NCBI GenBank assembly: GCA_054601695.1 | Contig: BAAHQB010000016.1 | Span: forward strand, 248,001-312,000 | Length of the DNA: 64,000 nt | Reading direction: 5' to 3' | From: Amorphochlora amoebiformis | Taxonomy: Eukaryota > Cercozoa > Chlorarachniophyceae | Shown: positions 1 through 15,451 of the stretch, piece by piece | How positions within the stretch are numbered: the stretch's first letter is position 1 | How the letters are laid out: each line of letters opens with the position of its first letter | Program-made: the position numbers and the translations under genes | The notes under the pieces: generated by a model | Databases searched by the model: none | What the model was told of the DNA's origin: nothing | The model's input: the letters and a program-made list of their open reading frames with translations, nothing else

Positions 1-86
1 TATACATAGATAGAACACGAATTATTATTAATGTGGTAATAATATATCTCTCTGTAAAATTTACATGTGAGTACGTATATCAATAC

Positions 87-830
87 CTTTCTTGAGTCGT
101 CTCGATCAAACTCCTCTAACAGATTTCTCATCTTCACTGCCTCCTCAAAATATCCTATATGTAATATGCACATTTAACTACTTACCCTCATGCGTGTATT
201 TCCACATAACAAACATGTGCATAGTATGTATCCACTAAAACAATATCCATCTCCCCTTTACCTTCTTGGTTCATATCGATCGCCTGTACGAACTCTCCCC
301 TTGTGAAGATAATCGCATGATTCTGATTCTCAGGCTTGCCCTCTCCAATAATAGGATTTCCTAATCGACGAATCATACATATAAAAAACTACCTTCCAGG
401 AAAAGGACAACTTTTTACCCGACCATTCCTCTCACTTTTCATTCCTCTCATTTTTCATCCCTTCCGCTGCTCTCTCCTCTCGTATCTATCTCTCTCCTCT
501 CTCTCTCCTCTCTCTCTTTTTTCCCTCCTCTTTCTCCCCCTTCTCAAGTCCCCTTCTTGCTCTCCCTTTTCTCCCTCCTGCCCCCTTTTCTCTTAATTCT
601 CATCCCTCTATCCCCACCTGGAAGTTCGACGCGGTAAACAGTCTCGACCTTAGACACGTCCTCTTCCTCCTCCTGGGAAGAAATTCTCCATAAATCTCCG
701 TTTTTTTGGGAGAAAAGAAGGACAACTTTTTGAAATTTACCCATTCGTCATCGTATTCAGCGTTGACTTTAGCGATATTGCTAACACGCTTCGAGTCTTT
801 GCCGTCCTGTTGTCGGGTGTGGGAATGTAC

Positions 831-863
<33 letters not shown>

Positions 864-1339
864 AATATATACATATATATATATATATATATGTGTACAT
901 ATTTCTATGCATATATATGTATGTATACATATATATTTGAGTGTATCTCTGAATACATGTTAAAGCAGCGCTCTCGTTCATTTTGTCACTGATATCATAA
1001 TTTTATCTACACAGAACACATACCAACCACGTACACAATATATATGTACATATTTTTTTTAAATATATCTTTATATACTTTCTTGCCATCCACTGGACTT
1101 TTAATGCGAGGGTGATCCGAGGCAGCTGTTGTAAATCAATAAGAAAAAAAAAGTACATAAAATAATTTAAACTTTGAAAATATATTGTACAGTTACATAT
1201 ATTTATTTTATGTAGATTAGTATTATACATACAAAATATAAACATATTTTTATATTATATATATATACACATATATATCATATAACATATTGTAGTTTAT
1301 ATGTTTAGAATATATATATATATATATATTATATGTAAA

Positions 1340-1375
<36 letters not shown>

Positions 1376-1618
1376 ATATATATATATATGTATATATATG
1401 TGGTATATATATATATATACATATACTTTATTGATATATCTGAAATATTTGCATGATACATACGCGCGAGTGTTATATTTACCCTTGATGAGACACGAGT
1501 AGTACTTGGACACATACTTCCCATTCTTACCCTCCTCCTATGAAAGTTTTGAGTTAGAGGCTAGGATTAGGGTTCGCTTTGATCTGAGTAAGATCGTATG
1601 TAATTCTATATTTGTATT

Positions 1619-1650
<32 letters not shown>

Positions 1651-1674
1651 ATAGATCGTATGTAATTTTAAATT

Positions 1675-1705
<31 letters not shown>

Positions 1706-2373
1706 ATATATATCTATCTACAGGTATATTATATATATATATATTATATATAATACATAAATATATATATATATATATGTAAATATACCTTTCGGTTGTC
1801 AATATAAGCTACTCGAAGGTTGGGGAATCTTCTAAGAAGAAACTCAATGTCTGTCGCCTTGGGGTCACCCTCTTCCTTCTGGCGCCCGTACACCTATATA
1901 TATATATATACATATATATTTGTCCACATATATATATATATGTTTTATTAATATATATGTACATACACTTACATATATGCATATTCATATTTATCCATAG
2001 ATATATTATGCATATCATCACTACCATATATATATATATATTATATATATATATATATACACATATATATATATATATATAATCCCACCTGGCAGGAGAC
2101 GACGTACTGGTACTTGAGACACGACAGTAGCTCTGGGGACGGCCTCTCTGCGACCTGCGTTTGGTAATCGATTGTGAATATTCCTTCCTTAACTTGGGTA
2201 GGTGAAGTCACTATTTATCTTATATAACCCCCTTAGCTTCCGCGCTCGAGTGGTTGTCGAGGCCCTTGCCGTCCAAGAAGTTTCTGAGAGTATATATATA
2301 CATATATATATATATGTACATATATATATATATATAAATATCTCTGAAAACTTCAGGAAATTACACATATACG

Positions 2374-2422
<49 letters not shown>

Positions 2423-2831
2423 TTATATATATACATATGTGTGTCTAGTATATGTATATATGCACCTGTTTATATGGTTAATGTATATACATTACTCAAA
2501 TTTACACTGTTCTTAATGCAGAATCCCTTATGTAAATAACATTGCATATACATGTAGAAAACATGAATTCATATTCTGTTGTTTTAAAAACGTGCGGTTT
2601 TATGGGCACCTTAGGTCGCTGGCAATTTGCGGGATATGCTCAAGCTCTGCTAGAACACGGATAGCCTGAAATATTTATATACTTATATAAATACTTATAT
2701 TTTTATAAATATATAAACTGCATATATATATTTAAAAATGTTATATATATATGTATATATATATATATGTATATACATATAATATAATGTATATGTATAT
2801 ATATTTGTATATGTATATATATATATATTTG

Positions 2832-2892
<61 letters not shown>

Positions 2893-3033
2893 GCATATAT
2901 TTACATGTATTAGACAATTCTACATTATTACTTGTATAAATATATTTAGATATATTAAATGCACATACATATGTATATATTTACATGTATTAGACAATTC
3001 TACATTATTATTTGTATAAAAATTATATAGATA

Positions 3034-3080
<47 letters not shown>

Positions 3081-3212
3081 GTGTATATATATGTGTATAC
3101 ATACATAATATACATATACATATATATATATATATATATATGTAAATATATATATATATATATATACATACATACATACATACATACATACATACCTACA
3201 TACATACACATA

Positions 3213-3286
<74 letters not shown>

Positions 3287-3374
3287 ATGTATATGTATTC
3301 ACCTTCTCGTAAAGCATCATGCCATCAACAGTTCTGAACAGGGTTTGTCCTATGTGAAAGATATACAAATATAC

Positions 3375-3413
<39 letters not shown>

Positions 3414-4087
3414 TATATATTACATATATATATATATATGTGTATAATCCCATGTTCCCTCAAAGTCTTTTATCGCACCAATAAAAAGCAAAAGAGACTT
3501 AAAAAAGAGAGAATGGAGGCTCCTGACCTAAGGGAAAGGGAAAGAGAAAAGAAAGCAAGCAAAAAAAACACGGAAAGGAAAAAGAAATCTCACCTTTTCG
3601 AGTAGCCCACAACCTAACTTCAAGTTGAAGGGCAGGAGATGCCCTATCGAGGATAGACGCATCTCCTGAAAGATTTATTGGGGTTCAGAATGGTCAATGT
3701 TTAAGACCAAGATTTGATTATGATGTATGGCTGGGCCAGAATTTAGCTTGGTTTCGGGTTGGGTGTTCGGTTTGGCTTTGCCCATACCCTGATCTTTGAT
3801 GCCTACACGCTCGCAGAAGTTCTCCCACTCAGGCCGATAGACAGTCTGGTGGAATATGAATATTTTTTTCAAAGTCTTTCTATGTTCTTCTAGAAATGTG
3901 TAGTACATGTAAGATAGGTGCATGGAGAAAATAGAGAGGGAAGAGTGTTCCTGAACCTGAAGATATAGGAGGATAGAGAAACCTTGCTTTGTGCGCTTTT
4001 GGAGGTATGCCTAAGTGGATTTTAGGAAACATATTGTATTTATGTTTGTGTACTTACGTATATGTTCACATATATATATATATATAT

Positions 4088-4136
<49 letters not shown>

Positions 4137-4490
4137 ATTATATATGTGTAATATGCAAATACAAATGTGAAAGTATTACATTTGGATATATAGGATACGT
4201 ATATTAGTTACCTTGGAGTACAGAACATCCTCTGAGTAAAAGGGGGTGAGTGTGGTGAGAGAGTGCATCTGAGCCACCTGAAAATCATATGGAAAATATG
4301 AAGATATACGAATAATGTAGTCAACATACACTTATGTACACACATGTGTGCATATGTGTACATTTCCTTACATATTCGTGCATGCTTGTATGTCTAAATA
4401 TCTGTGTGCGTACACTGCATATTATATGTATTAAACGTACAAAAATACATGTATGAACTTATCTATATATAATATATATATATATATATT

Positions 4491-4558
<68 letters not shown>

Positions 4559-4647
4559 CATATGTACATCATACGTACATACATATGAGAAAATCTCTTT
4601 AAATGTACACATGCACATGTGTATAATATTACATAAATATGTGAATA

Positions 4648-4678
<31 letters not shown>

Positions 4679-4685
4679 GTATATG

Positions 4686-4724
<39 letters not shown>

Positions 4725-4839
4725 TACAGGAGGGGCGTCAGGCATGTCCATGAAGAGCGAATTGCAGAAAAATAAAATTCGACGCCTCGCGGAGGAGTTT
4801 CTGGGAACAAACTCGTTCGCAACCTAACAAATTTGTATA

Positions 4840-4877
<38 letters not shown>

Positions 4878-6036
4878 ATATATGTGTGTATGTAACGCTG
4901 AGATGTAATACATATCGCACGTAATATTCCTTGGTCTAGCCCAAACCCTATCCCTAAACCAACCACCCCAACCATCTAATCACATGTATTAGCGTCCTTG
5001 ACCTTTGGGCCTCCCATGCTAATAATACGATACACTAACCCTCTAATGTCTAGAGGACTACCGTGAGGAAGGTGTAAAGGGAGTTGAGAATCACGGCGGA
5101 ATTCTCGTTGAAGAAAAACTCGTCGAGTAGCGACATGTGACCCTGGAAGAAAATCACACCCCAAAATCATGTAAAATACACTTCCCCACTATATGTCCAT
5201 GGGGTTAATTGTATTCCTCCCTCTATTATAATAATAAAGGCTATATTAAATGATTTCACCTCAAACTTGCCAAAATTGGTCGCAACAAAGTTGGTCACGG
5301 ACTCCAGCTTCGAGTTCAATAGTCTGCCCGCTCCTGCAACCTCTCCATCTTTGACGACCAGGCCCTGTTGTTTTGACAATTGTGTATGCGAGCATATATT
5401 GCACATATGTCGAACATACAATGACGAGGGGATAGATGGAGTATGACCTAGTGAGAGAAAATAGAAACCGTACCTGGACAGCCTTGAGAAGGCCAATAAG
5501 CTGGTCTCGAACCAGGTTGACGTGTTTTTCAATCTCATGGCCTTGAAATTTAATTGTATAAAGAACAACATTTTCTCTTACAAAGTACACGTTTGGATAT
5601 GTAATTTACGCACAAATATATATATATATGTATATATATATATACATATATATATATAGTTGGGTGTGCTATTGGTACCTTTTTGACTCATGCGATCTTG
5701 AAGTTTGAGAGTATCGAAGGAGAAGGTCTTACGAATAGCTGTATATGCAAAGATAAATTTTGTGTGCATACTTACATATATATATTTATATATATGTATA
5801 TACATATATATATATATATATTAGTTTTTTACACATTAATATATAAAATATATAATCGCATATCTAATTTATTACTGTATAATATATTGGTGTATATATA
5901 ACGGATGTACCAGTTCCAGAAATCTTGTAACCATGTTTTGGGCCCTGAAAAGATAACGTGCATATTATTAGATGTGTAATAACTGTATCTTCGCGTGATT
6001 TATGAATGTACATTTATGAATACAGACAAATACAAA

Positions 6037-6115
<79 letters not shown>

Positions 6116-6311
6116 ATCTGAGTGTGTGTGTGTGTAAAAGTACATGTGACCTTTGCATCTACATATCTGTGTTCGGCTCAAAAGACAAGGAATTTACCTT
6201 CCTGGATGTCTTACGGTGCTTCTTCCACGCACCACGTGCGAGCCTAGCAGCACGCACTAGGCCGAGAACCTGTAAATAAAACGTACATGTACATTTACGA
6301 ATATAGTAACA

Positions 6312-6353
<42 letters not shown>

Positions 6354-6668
6354 GGTATGTAATATATATAGGTATGTAAATATATATATGAATGTATACA
6401 TACATATTGCATGTACTATTAGCATTTTACTTAATGTCCGGGTAGGAATATTCTACACTCACTTACATAGCTGTACGTATATTACAAATATAGAAATATA
6501 TATGTAGTATGGGTGTATATTTACACCTTGGGTTTGAGAGAAGCAACTTGTTGGAGTAAGATAGTCCTCATGAGCATAGAGTAGGGATCCTCCTGGTCCG
6601 TGGCTAGCTCCTGGTGTATACATATACTATATATCTATACACATATATAAAAAACTTTACATACATGT

Positions 6669-6712
<44 letters not shown>

Positions 6713-9700
6713 CACATTTATATTTATACATATATATATATATATATGTATATATAAATTTATATATATATATATATATTTATTATAAATAATATATAAA
6801 TATATATAAAAGCATGTATACACGTGTCGTGAAAAATTGTTTACCGTAACAAATTTTGCAAACTGTTGAATGTCTTCTCTGGGCGAGGTACCAGACTTGG
6901 AATCGATATCTGGAATCAGGTTCCTGCGAGCGTACAGCATGCATGAATATATACATATATATATATATACATTTATATATATATATATATATATATATTG
7001 TTAACGTATACCGGGACCTACAAGCTTTAACTAGACGTCAGATCGCTAGACTACCGTCATATTCGTAATCTACGCATGCGAATTAGCAATAGTCATCCGA
7101 GGGGAAGATCTTCCAAGGGAAGACCTTAGGTAGGGAAGGCCTTCTACGCGAGAATTTTCTTGTGAATTTAGTCATTATCATTTGCCATAATCCAAACGGA
7201 CAACAGTCAATCGGACAACTACCACTGCTACGCTGACAGGTTATGAGTTTCGAAGCGACACGTACTGCCCTACTCAAGTGGACTGCCAAGCTGAAGCTTA
7301 CCAAGGAGGACGACTGGACCAAATATGCCAAGAGCGTCTCTATGATGGTGAAGGCACTTCAGCTCGAGGACTGCATGAAGCTTGGGGCACGATCCATCAT
7401 GGATTGGAAGAATCCTGACGCTCTACGTCCACAGCATGTGGTTGAGATGAAGGAGGGGAAATGGGCAACGAATCTCGATGGGAAAGAGGACGCGCATATA
7501 AAGTTGAGGATGCTACTGCATGCTACATTGGTGCTCACGGTGGGACGTAAGTATGAACATCTTACAACCGGGAGGGAGGATCCAGTGTACCTCTGGGCTC
7601 GTCTGCGCGCTGGCATCGAGGGTCCACGACTGTTTAGGAGGATGAAGCTACAGAAGAAGTTGAATCGTCAGACGCTTGACGATTACAGCGGCGATTTCGG
7701 GAAGCTGGCTTCGGAGATCGAGGAGACGGCGGATGCACTCACCGGGCTGGGCAAGACCATGGACGACGAGGACAGGATCGTGGCGCTCATGATGGCTCTC
7801 CCGGAGGACGAGTACGGCTCTACACTCGAGAATATTGCACTGCACCCTACTACCTACCAAGCGGCGGTAACGGCGATCACTAGTGTTGCGGCAAGGAAGG
7901 CGGCTAACAACTATGAGACCAAGGTAAAGGATATCGTGGCGGCCGGCCATGAGCATCAAGGGACCAAGAATCTCAAGGACATGTCTGCGAAGGATCTTGC
8001 GAAGATGAAGACTAGGATCGACAAGTTGATGACCGCGAAGTCTGGGAGGCCGAAGGGAGCATCGAGGAAGTTCAGGGGCAAATGTTTCAAGTGCAAAAAG
8101 AAGGGGCACATGAAGAAGGATTGTCCATTGCTCAACAAACAAGATGATGATGCGGCGATACTTGAGGATGGCAGCGAATCGGATTACAACTGGAGCACGG
8201 TGGCAGGCAACTGGGGTGACGGCTCGACTGCTGGATATCTGGTGCTCGACAGTGGATGCACGAGGAGCTGCTTCAAGGACAAGCGGTACTTCAAGACCTT
8301 CAGGGTGGTGAAGAATCATGCTTTCAAGCTAGGCAACGGCGAGACCCGAATGGAATCCAAGGGCTTTGGGGACGTTGAAGTGCCACTAAGGAATGGGAAA
8401 GTACTCAAGATGACCAATGTGGCATATTGCCCCGGAGCTGCGGCGAACTACGTGGCTCAACGGCGGCTACGTGAAGATGGATATCGACTCAGGTTCGTGG
8501 GGGAGCAGGACGACGTCTCGATTATGAAGGATGGAGATGAGATCTGCAGGACTTCTGGGACCAAGAAGAAGCTCTTCCTCATCCCTGTGGCGAACGATGA
8601 TAACCTTGGCGCATGGTTTGACGACAAGGCGAGGTCGAGGTCCTTATGGAAATGGCACCTGGCACTAGGACATACGCCAAGTAGGGTCATCAAGAAGATG
8701 AAGAAGTCGGGAGTCGTGGCTGGATTGTCAATTTCGGATGTCAAGGAGCATCCAGAGGTATGCGAATGCTGCCAAGTCACGAAGATGAAGAAGCAACCAA
8801 TGAGCTCCAAGAAACCGAAGGAGCACAAGGTGAAGACGGTGATGGATACATGGCATGGAGACGTTATTGGAAAGTACGTCGGGTCACCAGAGGGCAGCTA
8901 TGCTATCGTTTTGGCCGACGAAGGATCTGGATACCTGATGGGAACATCGTTAGGAGGCAAGAAGTTTTTCAAGGAGTTCAAGGCTTACCTGGAGATGTTG
9001 GAGAACAAAACTGGCAAAAGATTGAAGAGGTTCGTGTACGACGACGGCAAGGAGGTGCTAGATAAGCAGCTGGTGGACTACTGCCGTGGAAAGGGCATTG
9101 AAATCGTTCAGGCAGCACCAAGAACACCACAGCAGAATGGGTTCATCGAGAGGCGAATCCAGACGGTCAAGAGAATGACTCGGGCAGCGCTGAAGCAAAG
9201 CGGCTTGGGATTGAAGTATTGGCCAGCAGCACTCCGATATGCGATATATACACTTAATCGCATACCACCATCACGAGGGAAGAGGACCGCGTACGAGAAA
9301 ATCTTCAAGAAGAAGCCATCGGTGGCACATCTACATGCCTTTGGATGTGTCGGATATCGTGTTAAAGACCCAAAACTGATGGATCAAGGCGGATTCGGCG
9401 ACAAGGCTGAACGATGCAGGTTCCTAGGATACACAGGGGATCAGACTAAAACGTTCAAAGTGCTTAAGGAAAACGGTAAAGTGGTGAAAGAGGCGCATGT
9501 TAGGTTCTACGATACCATATTCAACTTCAAGGCTCGACGAGAAGATATATATATATCTCCTGAGAAGCAGAATGATATATATATATATCCTGAAACGACG
9601 TTCTCCGACGACAAGGCTGCCGACGGAGAGGGGGAGAAGAACAATGCACCGGATATGGGGGAGTCTGACGACGACGACGACAACGACGACGAAGAAGAAA

Positions 9701-10924
9701 CGGCACCTAGGCGTTCAACACGCACTCGGACGCAACGCACAGTATACGACGGACAAGGAGGCAGCGAGATCCCAAGCGCTAAGGGCAACGTTGAAGTGGC
9801 TGCGGCGATGGAGGACTGCATGTTCGGTATAAGCGACGGCACCGAACCCAAGAACTGGGAGGAGGCGAGGCATCATCCTGCATGGGTGAAGGCAACCGAT
9901 GAAGAGATAGAGGCACTGGAGAAGAACGGGACCTGGAAGATCATCGCACGACGACCTGAGATGAGGGTTGTTGGTGTTAGGACTCTCTACAAGCAGAAAC
10001 TGAACAAGGATGGTGAACCTGGGCGCAAGAAGGCACGCGTGGTGGCGAAGGGATATACACAGTATGGGGTGAGCTTTAATGATCGATACGCCCCGACACT
10101 GAGGATCGCCAGCTTAAGGGCCATTCTGGCACTTGCACAAGTGAAGGGACGAAAGGTATCGAGCACGGACATCGACAACGTTTACCTACATGGACCAGTG
10201 ATCATCTTCGGAGGAAATTTGATACATTGGCGTTCGAAGCGACAGACAATTGCTGTGAAGAGCTCAGCCATTGCCGAGTACGTCGCTTTGTCGGAAGGGC
10301 TGGACGAATTGCTATGGATGCGGAACTTATTTTTAGAGTTGGACGTGAAGTTGGGATCGTCGATGGTTTATGAGGACAACACTGCGTGTATACGGATCGC
10401 GGAGAATCCTATCTTGTCTCAGAAAACCAAGGCCGTCGATCTGCACTTCCACTACTGTCGGGATCACCTGCAACGTGGGATATATATGTTGGAATACGTA
10501 CCAACAGATCAACAGTTAGCGGATGGGCTTACCAAGGCTGTGAGCGGTGCTACACTCTTCAAGCTGGCGGAAGCATATCTGGACACGGAAGCGCATGTGG
10601 CTCCAACCAAGAGCGCAGCAAAGGTCGACGCTGGCAGGAGCGGCGCGTCGAGGGGGAGTGTTAACGTATACCGGGACCTACAAGCTTTAACTAGACGTCA
10701 GATCGCTAGACTACCGTCATATTCGTAATCTACGCATGCGAATTAGCAATAGTCATCCGAGGGGAAGATCTTCCAAGGGAAGACCTTAGGTAGGGAAGGC
10801 CTTCTACGCGAGAATTTTCTTGTGAATTTAGTCATTATCATTTGCCATAATCCAAACGGACAACAGTCAATCGGACAACTACCACTGCTACGCTGACAAT
10901 ATATATATATATGTGTGTATATAC

Positions 10925-10967
<43 letters not shown>

Positions 10968-11028
10968 TATATAGGCATACTACAAAAACATGTAATTTAT
11001 AATGCATATATAATATATATATATATAT

Positions 11029-11071
<43 letters not shown>

Positions 11072-11221
11072 AAAGATGTATATTTATGTACGTATGTATG
11101 AATCTATATTGTGTACCATACGAGTCCGAATGTCAACTCCCAAAGCTCCCCGATACCTTCCCGGCGCGTAACCTATGGATAATTAGTATTATAACAAGTC
11201 GTACATATATGTAGTCACATT

Positions 11222-11255
<34 letters not shown>

Positions 11256-11478
11256 CACGGTTATACATATATATATATATATATGTATGTATGTATAAGT
11301 ACACAATATATATATGTATATATATATGTATATATTATCACCTGAGAAAAGTACTCAACCACCGAACGTTGGATGGTCGTTCGCTCCCTAGCTCCCTTAA
11401 CCCCTGAACCTGAGTACATAAACACAGCACACGTATACAAATATTTTTATGAATACATACATATTATGTATACACATA

Positions 11479-11538
<60 letters not shown>

Positions 11539-11891
11539 CTGAATGTTCAAAAAGATTCATATATACTATACTTTTACTACATAATAAACGTTTACACTTA
11601 CCCTGAGAGTCTGCGCTTTGGAACGCGTTTCCCTATTAGGTTAACGATTTCTTTCAACTCGTGCGGAGATTTTGGTGGGACCAGTAGGTATTTATCTCGG
11701 GTGGGAAGGAAAGGGTTTGGTTGGGTTTGGGTTTGGTTGGGATTGCGTCAACCTTCTCAGCGATGAAATCCAGGGAAGCATTGATGGTGGACGTAGCTAC
11801 GAAGAGAGGGGTCTGGAAGGATCCTGCGAATTATTAGATTATATTTATGACGTATATATAAAGGAATTAAACCAGAATTAAACCAGTGCGT

Positions 11892-11932
<41 letters not shown>

Positions 11933-12243
11933 TATATATATATATATGTAATATAAATATATCTACATTTATATATATATATTTCACATATTTAGTAACT
12001 TTGATATATATATATATATTTATATATATATATATGTATATATAAATATATACACATATATACACACATGTATATATGCATATATATGTATATACATATA
12101 TATGTACATGTATTATGTGTACATAAATACAGATAAATATACATGTGTATATGTAGACCTTTATGAAATCCGAGGTCGACCCAGCGGAACGAAAAAATGA
12201 ATTGCTCCTCGTTGCTGTACGTGTAATATGTATACATATATGT

Positions 12244-12290
<47 letters not shown>

Positions 12291-12546
12291 CCCCTACATA
12301 TATACATAATACATTTTATAATATATATATATATATATATGTATATGTGTATGTCTGAGTATGTATGTACAAATGTATACATATGTATATAATATATATG
12401 CCTGTGTGTGTGTTTACCTCAGCATATCCGCGCGTCTTAGGTCTTCAATCATCTCATTCCTATTATACACATAGTTGTACTGGGAAATATGTATAAAATA
12501 TAATAAATATTTATACATATATATATGTATATATATATGTATATAT

Positions 12547-12590
<44 letters not shown>

Positions 12591-12870
12591 CATATACATA
12601 ATACATATGTGTGTGTTCGTGTACATTTCACACGTATATACTACAGTCATACAAATATATTATATATATATATATATATATATGTAATATATATATATAT
12701 ATATATATATTATACCAGATAAGAGCGAATCTTCTCCAGTTTGTTCGTGCGTTCATAGCTATCTGTATATATATATATATATAGCTATCTGTATATATAT
12801 ATATATATATGTACATATATATATATATATATATATTTGTGTGTATTTTATACATGTATATATACATGTA

Positions 12871-12912
<42 letters not shown>

Positions 12913-13036
12913 GAATTGGGGTATGCTCATTACCTCTCTGGATTCATCATTTGTCCCATATGACGCACGCGTATTCTCCATTTGAATATTATTTTCTAAT
13001 TTGTATTCAGGTTAATGAACATGAAAAAGATAACTC

Positions 13037-13079
<43 letters not shown>

Positions 13080-13080
13080 A

Positions 13081-13133
<53 letters not shown>

Positions 13134-13455
13134 ATGAATACCCCCATCAAGCAGAGGAGCATTTTCTCCTTTCCCTTCCACGACTACATGAGATGGTATT
13201 GGGCCTAATTTTATATATTGTGTTCACAATTAACACTTCTAATTACACGTACATATCGTTGTGTGTATGTGTTAGTATTAGGAAGTGATGAAGGGGAGAA
13301 GGAAAGTCGGAGAACAAGAAAGACAGGAAAGGAGGGTTAGTTTAGGAGGAAAAACTAACCCTCAGGAATCTTGGTTTGGAAAAGCTTTTCGCCGAGTTTT
13401 GCTGGCATGTCTTCGAAGATGTAGGGCACAATTCCAAAGCTATGGATCTAGTATG

Positions 13456-13490
<35 letters not shown>

Positions 13491-13582
13491 ACTTAACTTT
13501 GACATATGTGCACATATCATACAATAGTATTGTGACCTGGCCAACACGGTTGCGCATACCAACGATAAGACCTGCCATACCC

Positions 13583-13613
<31 letters not shown>

Positions 13614-13646
13614 TGTATATATACCAACGATAAGACCTGCCATACC

Positions 13647-13695
<49 letters not shown>

Positions 13696-13955
13696 TATAT
13701 ATGTGTGTGTGTGTGTTGTATGTGTGTGTGTGTGTGTACCCGAAGAAAACAAACGAGATTGCGAAAAATAAAGAAAAATCAACCTGCCACACAGCGTACC
13801 AGATGTACATATCAAAGAGATATACGAGGAAAAAGGGTAGCCATGTGATGACGATCATGACAACCTGAATTCGTATATTATGTAAGATGTGTACATATTA
13901 ACGTGTACCTGTTCCCCGTACCTATGTTACGTATGTGAATATGTGGGGAAATATG

Positions 13956-13993
<38 letters not shown>

Positions 13994-14594
13994 ATATATG
14001 TATGCATGTATCTACTTTACATCTGTATCCAATACCCGCATGGGTGCGCTGAAGAACTTAAACTGAGCCCAGATCCAAAGAGTAGGGTTTAGGCAAGGGT
14101 GAACTTGGAAGTTATAGCTGTTATATACACAAAAAGGAATAAATAAAAAAAAATGTAGGTAATGGTCCTGTAGGGATACTATATATATATATATATGTAT
14201 ATGTATATATTTACATATATATATATATATATATATATATAGTATATATATGTATACACACATATATATATAAATATATATATATTTACATATATATATA
14301 TATATATATATATACAATAATCTCTCGCTATAAATATATGCGTATACATGTAATATTATATTCCTATATACATGTGTGCATGTGCATGTGTGTGTGTGTG
14401 TATGTGCATAAACGCAAATATAGGTAATAACTGAAATATAATCTACTATATTTTTGTGTATTCTTAGTGGGGTAAATATATGTGGAAATTTGTATATGTA
14501 CATTTCAAACATTTTTTGTTATATAGACGTATATTTAAAACCTGATGAGCATCTTCCATGTGAGAAGGAGAACCCAGAATAGCTAATATATATA

Positions 14595-14640
<46 letters not shown>

Positions 14641-14684
14641 ATATATATCTGTAACAAATATGTATTTACATATTATATGTGTAC

Positions 14685-14721
<37 letters not shown>

Positions 14722-14737
14722 ATATATGTATGTTATG

Positions 14738-14778
<41 letters not shown>

Positions 14779-15235
14779 TGGATATATATACACTGATATA
14801 TGTGATAATTATACCTGATACTTGAAGTAGTCTCCATCCCTCTCACCAATATTCTGAAGATACATACATTTATAGAGAATATATTACATATATAATGTTA
14901 CAGTGTGTATACATATAAGCGCATACATATATGTGCTTACCTGTCCAATGTAAAGAGTGGTCTCAGGCCACCAGATCTCGGTGAGACACCGGCACGTGCG
15001 AGATAAGAAGATCATGTTGCTATTCATAGATGTGAGTTTAGTTTCTAAATATATCATATATACTATACATGTATTATAAATATATATATATATATACATA
15101 AATATATATATTTATGTATATATATATATATAAGATATATACATATATAATGCACATATATGTCCATGTCCATATGAATGTTACGTGCTTGTGTTTTGGT
15201 ATATTGTTAATCATGTATATGAATATAAATATATA

Positions 15236-15306
<71 letters not shown>

Positions 15307-15324
15307 ATTTACATACATGTGTAC

Positions 15325-15369
<45 letters not shown>

Positions 15370-15387
15370 GATCTATACATTATGTGT

Positions 15388-15451
<64 letters not shown>

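Larger units (their letters stand above)
87..4823 (-). other. Callose synthase catalytic domain, first two thirds (15 exons)
   Basis: Exons: 4728-4823, 4212-4277, 3788-3875, 3594-3665, 3303-3349, 2610-2665, 2229-2283, 2089-2154, 1789-1893, 1483-1537, 1079-1125, 741-806, 618-672, 262-360, 87-154. This is the best conserved part. [19 protein letters not shown] begins the glucan synthase domain. [117 protein letters not shown] and [13 protein letters not shown] follow in family order. One intron (673-740) is only 68 bp and carries no TA array. The strand between YYSCLIK and VYRVELPG is longer and more acidic than in plant enzymes. Confidence 0.94.
6999..10898 (+). mobile_element. Ty1/copia LTR retrotransposon, recently inserted, reverse transcriptase core missing
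   Basis: A 3900-bp element with two identical 240-bp LTRs, each starting TGTTAACG and ending CTGACA. A polypurine tract (AGGGGGAG, 10651-10658) abuts the 3' LTR. It contains one gag-pol reading frame. The order protease, integrase, reverse transcriptase, RNase H defines the copia superfamily. It lies inside a (TA)n array of callose synthase intron 6924-11116, in the opposite orientation to that gene. Target-site duplication cannot be proven because both flanks are TA repeat (4 or 6 bp would match, 5 would not). Identical LTRs imply recent insertion or recent gene conversion. The coding region lacks the central reverse-transcriptase segment, so this copy should depend on a partner element for movement. 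Confidence 0.96.
5062..12995 (-). other. Callose synthase large cytosolic loop upstream of the catalytic motifs (16 exons)
   Basis: Exons: 12934-12995, 12716-12762, 12418-12459, 12159-12214, 11753-11823, 11602-11632, 11342-11409, 11117-11172, then (across the copia insertion) 6845-6923, 6527-6610, 6198-6269, 5911-5944, 5679-5738, 5474-5541, 5260-5364, 5062-5142. [19 protein letters not shown] matches the family FxxxWNEIIxSxREEDxI block. [19 protein letters not shown] matches the PLFLLASKIPxALDxAxD block, and [10 protein letters not shown] the AVxECYE block. Two acceptor choices were decided by phase: the outer AG at 12763 rather than the inner copy, and the AG at 11633 that makes a 31-bp exon. 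The remaining exons have weaker similarity, but open phase-consistent reading supports them. Confidence 0.85.

Noticed and set aside
5062-5541. First impression of a calcium-release channel (IP3/ryanodine receptor-like) from helical exons
   Set aside because: Neighbouring exons carry unmistakable GT48 motifs in the same phase chain.
7083-7331. Minus-strand frames within the copia LTRs
   Set aside because: They are antisense to the LTR and start of gag and appear identically in both LTRs; no coding signal.
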